From NCBI RefSeq assembly GCF_900106535.1, contig NZ_FNOH01000011.1, positions 124,001 to 188,000 of the forward strand: a stretch of DNA of 64,000 bases, read 5' to 3'. Below are positions 62,260 to 64,000 of this stretch, piece after piece. The stretch's first letter is position 1. Each line of letters opens with the position of its first letter. Position numbers and translations under genes: made by a program. The DNA comes from Myxococcus xanthus (GTDB taxonomy: Bacteria; Myxococcota; Myxococcia; Myxococcales; Myxococcaceae). The notes below the pieces were generated by a model. That model was not told the DNA's origin, searched no databases, and worked only from the letters and a program-made list of their open reading frames with translations.

Positions 62260-64000
62260 CTATTCGAACTTCACGCTCACGACGTTGAGGTCGATGGGCT
62301 TCACCTCGATACGTCGACTGAGCGTCTTCTTGAGGTCGGGGTTGACGAAGCGGCAGTCATAGCTGCCCACGCGCAGCTCCACGGCCTCGAAGGGCGTTTC
62401 GCCCAGCCGCTTGCCACCGCACGTCACCTCCGCCCAAGGGTGTACGACGAAGCGCACCCGGGCCAGTCGCACCTCCTGCCTGGGCTCGGGCCGGGCGGGA
62501 CGCTCGCGAACCACCGCCGCCACGGGAGCAGCAGCCACCGCGCGGGGCTCGGGCTCCAGCGTGAAGCGCGCCACCTGCTCCGCGTCCTCACCCACCATCA
62601 CCGTGCGCGTCTGCGCCTGGTGCCGGTCGGCCTCCACCCGCACGGCGACCTGCTGGCCCACCGCCGTTTCGAACATCACCGGCCGCTCGTCGTGGCGTTG
62701 GCCATCCACCAGCACCACCGCGTCCGCGGGCTTCGTTTCGATGCGCAGCCGCACCGGCGCGGGCGCGGCCTCCACGGGAGGCGGGGGCACCACGGGCGGG
62801 GGCCGCAGCTCCGTCGGAGCCTGGACCGGCGCCTCGGCCTGCATGGGCACGGGCGCGGGCACCGCGGCCTCCGGGTCCAACGACACCGGCATGGGCTCCG
62901 GCGACCGCATCGACCAGAGCACCACGCCCACCGCCGCGACGACCAGCAACACCAGCCCCACGTACAGCCACGTCTTGCTGCCCGCGGCAGCCACGGGGCG
63001 CTTCGCCGCGCGCGACATGCCCAGCGACAGCGTGGGGGCGTCCTCCTCGAGCGGCTCCCCGTCCCGCAGCGGAATCACCACCCGCGCGGGCCGGCCCGTA
63101 TCCATCATGGCGATGGTGGGCGCGTCCTCCTCCACGACGTACCCCCCTCGCACCTGCGAGCGCGCGCCAGCGCGGGCATCCACCGTGGGGGCGTCCTCGT
63201 CATCCACGGGGAGGACCGGCGCCCCCACGTCGAAGCGGCCCGTGCCGCCGAAAGGCCGCGGAGCGCCGCGAGGCTCCGTCGGCGCGGCAGCAGCGGCCCC
63301 GCCCAGCTTCACGTCCGTCCGGGTCACCGACGAGGGTGCACGCGCATCCACCGTGGGCGCGTCCTCCTCCACGCGCGGAGGCGGCGGCAGCGGAGACGCC
63401 ACGTTCATGCCAGAGCGCGAGGGTCGCTCGGGCTCCACCGCCCGGCGCTGTCCCGTCAGCCGCGGCGCGGGCTTCTCCGGCTCCAGTTCGAAGCGGCCCG
63501 TGCGAGACGTCGGTCGCGGACGCAGCGCCGCCGTCGCGTCGTCCTCCGGAGACATCGGCGGCGGACGCGGCGGCAACGCGGGCCGCAGGCCCGTGCGGCG
63601 CGGCGGAGCCTCCTGCCTCGACGCCCCCGAATCCGAGTCCTCGCCCAGCACGTCGCCCGCCCGGGCCTCCTCGGCCAGCCGCTCCGCGAAGACCTCCTTC
63701 ATGAAGGCGGACAGGTGCGCGGACGAGGCGGGCGCCTGGTGCACACGCAGCCACTCCTCCAGCGCGTGCTGGAGGTGCGCCGCTTCCTGGTACCGGTCCG
63801 GCAGCTCCTTCGCGAGCGCCTTGAGGACGATGGCGTCCAAATCCGCCGGCACGCGCGACGTCACGTGCGAGGGCGGCAACACCCGGCACTCCGACACCGC
63901 CGTCAGCGTCTGGATGTCGTTGGGGCGCTTGAACAGACGCGTGCTGGTGAGCAGTTCGTACAGGACGATGCCCAGCGCGAAGATGTCCGCGCGGCAGTCC
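62260..64000 (-). CDS. Membrane Ser/Thr protein kinase, C-terminal part (5' end outside window)
   Basis: The visible 579 residues begin inside the kinase domain at DCRADIFALGIVLYELLTST (helix F region). They finish that domain (ALAKELPDRYQEAAHLQHAL), then give a long acidic linker with EEDAPT repeats. A membrane helix (WLYVGLVLLVVAAVGVVLW) and two PEGA-like domains follow (VRLRIETKPADAVVLVDGQR and RVRFVVHPWAEVTCGGKRLG). It overlaps none of the next gene but is only eight bases from it, so the two kinases are probably co-transcribed. Catalytic residues lie outside the window and cannot be checked. Confidence 0.88.
   Translation of the reverse strand, partial: DCRADIFALGIVLYELLTSTRLFKRPNDIQTLTAVSECRVLPPSHVTSRVPADLDAIVLKALAKELPDRYQEAAHLQHALEEWLRVHQAPASSAHLSAFMKEVFAERLAEEARAGDVLGEDSDSGASRQEAPPRRTGLRPALPPRPPPMSPEDDATAALRPRPTSRTGRFELEPEKPAPRLTGQRRAVEPERPSRSGMNVASPLPPPPRVEEDAPTVDARAPSSVTRTDVKLGGAAAAAPTEPRGAPRPFGGTGRFDVGAPVLPVDDEDAPTVDARAGARSQVRGGYVVEEDAPTIAMMDTGRPARVVIPLRDGEPLEEDAPTLSLGMSRAAKRPVAAAGSKTWLYVGLVLLVVAAVGVVLWSMRSPEPMPVSLDPEAAVPAPVPMQAEAPVQAPTELRPPPVVPPPPVEAAPAPVRLRIETKPADAVVLVDGQRHDERPVMFETAVGQQVAVRVEADRHQAQTRTVMVGEDAEQVARFTLEPEPRAVAAAPVAAVVRERPARPEPRQEVRLARVRFVVHPWAEVTCGGKRLGETPFEAVELRVGSYDCRFVNPDLKKTLSRRIEVKPIDLNVVSVKFE

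Overview
The window is high-GC chromosomal DNA. It has frequent GTG and TTG starts, many 4-base ATGA or GTGA gene overlaps, abundant TPR proteins and lipoproteins, Hanks-type kinases with the HRDVTPHN catalytic loop and C-terminal PEGA domains, an RpoH-like sigma factor, an ECF sigma unit and a cobalamin-dependent ribonucleotide reductase. Together these point to a myxobacterium of the Myxococcus/Corallococcus type (Myxococcota). That is an inference from content; no rRNA or other definitive marker is present. I found no tRNA, rRNA, CRISPR array, insertion sequence or phage.

Left part (1-17.6 kb). The end of a histidine-kinase-like ATPase and tatA are followed by minus-strand housekeeping genes: a long-chain acyl-CoA ligase coupled to a TPR protein, an RpoH-like sigma factor, and a Rieske/GTP cyclohydrolase I/FAD-oxidase unit. 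A plus-strand metal-uptake locus comes next: a His-rich exported protein, an outer-membrane porin, a ZnuA-like binding protein, a metal-motif lipoprotein, a ZnuC-like ATPase and a ZnuB-like permease. Then come an isochorismatase-like hydrolase, an uncharacterised three-gene operon (13258-16003), a His-tailed lipoprotein and a second His-rich exported protein related to the first.

Middle part (17.6-36.4 kb). An ATP-grasp-like protein, an AA10 lytic polysaccharide monooxygenase and a long helical protein of unknown role precede a tandem triplication of beta-propeller-like lipoprotein genes. Each extra unit also carries a copy of the 3' tip of the helical-protein gene. A translationally coupled four-gene ECF sigma unit follows (barrel-like protein, sigma, TPR-type candidate anti-sigma factor, exported beta-solenoid-like lipoprotein). 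Then come a GH18 chitinase, a [2Fe-2S] thioredoxin-like ferredoxin and a class II ribonucleotide reductase. The chitinase and the monooxygenase form a plausible chitin-degrading pair.

Right part (36.5-64 kb). A 2136-residue protein with an MshEN/GspE-N head, a very long repetitive Pro/Gly/Met then Ala/Thr/Glu linker and a small globular tail is the most unusual single gene. A secreted trypsin-like protease with two C-terminal domain repeats follows. Then come polysaccharide genes (a polyprenyl glycosylphosphotransferase, two GT4 transferases and an O-antigen-ligase/polymerase-like protein) that run into a compact minus-strand operon purH - zinc-ribbon TPR protein - purD - lptF - lptG - ligase/polymerase. 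Upstream of purH lie a sigma-region-4-only Cys-containing regulator and a MerR-type regulator with palindromic elements. The window ends in two tandem Ser/Thr kinases, the second cut by the window edge.
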